A stretch of 5,393 bases of DNA, from assembly GCA_017472375.1 (NCBI GenBank), contig JAFUQL010000327.1:1-5393 (forward strand). The letters run 5' to 3'. The notes beneath the pieces are model-generated. The model was given only the letters and a program-made list of their open reading frames with translations, ran no database searches and had not been told where the DNA came from. Made by a program: the position numbers and the translations under genes. Below are positions 5,191 to 5,393 of the stretch, in pieces. Positions within the stretch are counted from its first letter, which is position 1. The number at the start of each line of letters is the position of its first letter. The DNA comes from Oscillospiraceae bacterium (lineage in GTDB: Bacteria > Bacillota > Clostridia > Oscillospirales > Ruminococcaceae).

Positions 5191-5393
5191 TTATCCCTCC
5201 AGCATCCGCGCCCGCCACGCCTTGAATGCGCCGGGCAGGGCGTACTCTCCGGCCAACTGCTCCGGCGCAGCCCACACGCAGCCCTGGGGCGCGGGGGCAT
5301 CCTCCACCGGGCACAGCCAGCCCTCCATGTGCCATTCCAGATGGCTGAAGATGTGCTTCGCCCGCCCCAGCGGCTGGGGCGTTTCGGCGGCAA
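5191..5393 (-). CDS. mutY: A/G-specific adenine glycosylase MutY, C-terminal 66 residues (5' part outside window)
   Basis: The frame ending at TAA 5191-5193 is open to the right edge and reads AAETPQPLGRAKHIFSHLEW, then HMEGW, then VWAAPEQLAGEYALPGAFKAW. This is the end of the NUDIX-like C-terminal domain of MutY, which recognises 8-oxoguanine opposite adenine so that the N-terminal glycosylase can remove the mispaired A in base-excision repair. The FSH motif (codons 5349-5341) is the loop that touches 8-oxoG in Geobacillus MutY, and 'YALPxAFKA' is typical of the family's end. The catalytic helix-hairpin-helix domain and the iron-sulfur cluster motif would lie beyond 5393. The gene precedes the small acidic membrane-protein gene on the same strand but is separated from it by that gene's promoter. 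Confidence 0.88.
   Translation of the reverse strand, partial: AAETPQPLGRAKHIFSHLEWHMEGWLCPVEDAPAPQGCVWAAPEQLAGEYALPGAFKAWRARMLEG

Noticed and set aside
4659..5225. A 188-codon + strand Ser-rich frame
   Set aside because: The Ser runs are the antisense reading of Glu codons in the acidic tail. No SD; it crosses terminator and promoter sequences.
4989..5393. A 134-codon - strand frame covering the mutY end and the start of the small membrane-protein gene
   Set aside because: It reads through a promoter and leader in a different frame. The mutY frame (KHIFSHLEW, YALPGAFKAW) and the 79-residue frame with SD explain the region.

Overview
The window is a GC-rich bacterial stretch. Codon third positions are overwhelmingly G or C, Shine-Dalgarno (SD) sites are strong (AAGGAGG type), and it carries a DUF6440-type small protein and a CbxX/SpoVK-type AAA+ ATPase. 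Together these point to a Firmicute of class Clostridia, most likely a gut Oscillospiraceae/Ruminococcaceae relative. That placement is inferred from family content and SD style, not from any marker gene. I see no mobile element, CRISPR array, tRNA or rRNA.

There are six genes in two converging blocks. On the + strand, a 5'-truncated AAA+ protein (from the left edge to 1844) carries a ClpB-like module whose catalytic residues are lost, followed by an intact CbxX/CfxQ-type ATPase module. It is coupled almost without a gap to a MatC-like dicarboxylate carrier of the ion-transporter superfamily (1855-3129). A strong GC hairpin (3155-3192) with T-runs on both sides ends this block and probably also the opposing block.

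On the - strand, reading from the right edge, are: the last 66 codons of mutY (5191-5393); a 79-residue single-span membrane protein with a very acidic tail (4841-5080), which has its own good promoter and a hairpin terminator; and a two-gene unit made of a membrane-anchored M23/LytM-like protein lacking its zinc ligands (3403-4644) and a 57-residue DUF6440-type protein (3211-3384), 18 nt apart.

Two proteins here keep an enzyme fold while losing its catalytic residues: the first AAA+ module and the LytM domain. Both suggest scaffold or regulatory roles. Nothing in the sequence proves that the two converging blocks work together. The most interesting targets are the dead-plus-live AAA+ tandem co-translated with a carrier, and the LytM pseudoenzyme paired with a DUF6440 protein. 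The 57-residue DUF6440-type gene and the mutY 3' end are easily missed, the first because it is short and the second because its start lies outside the window.
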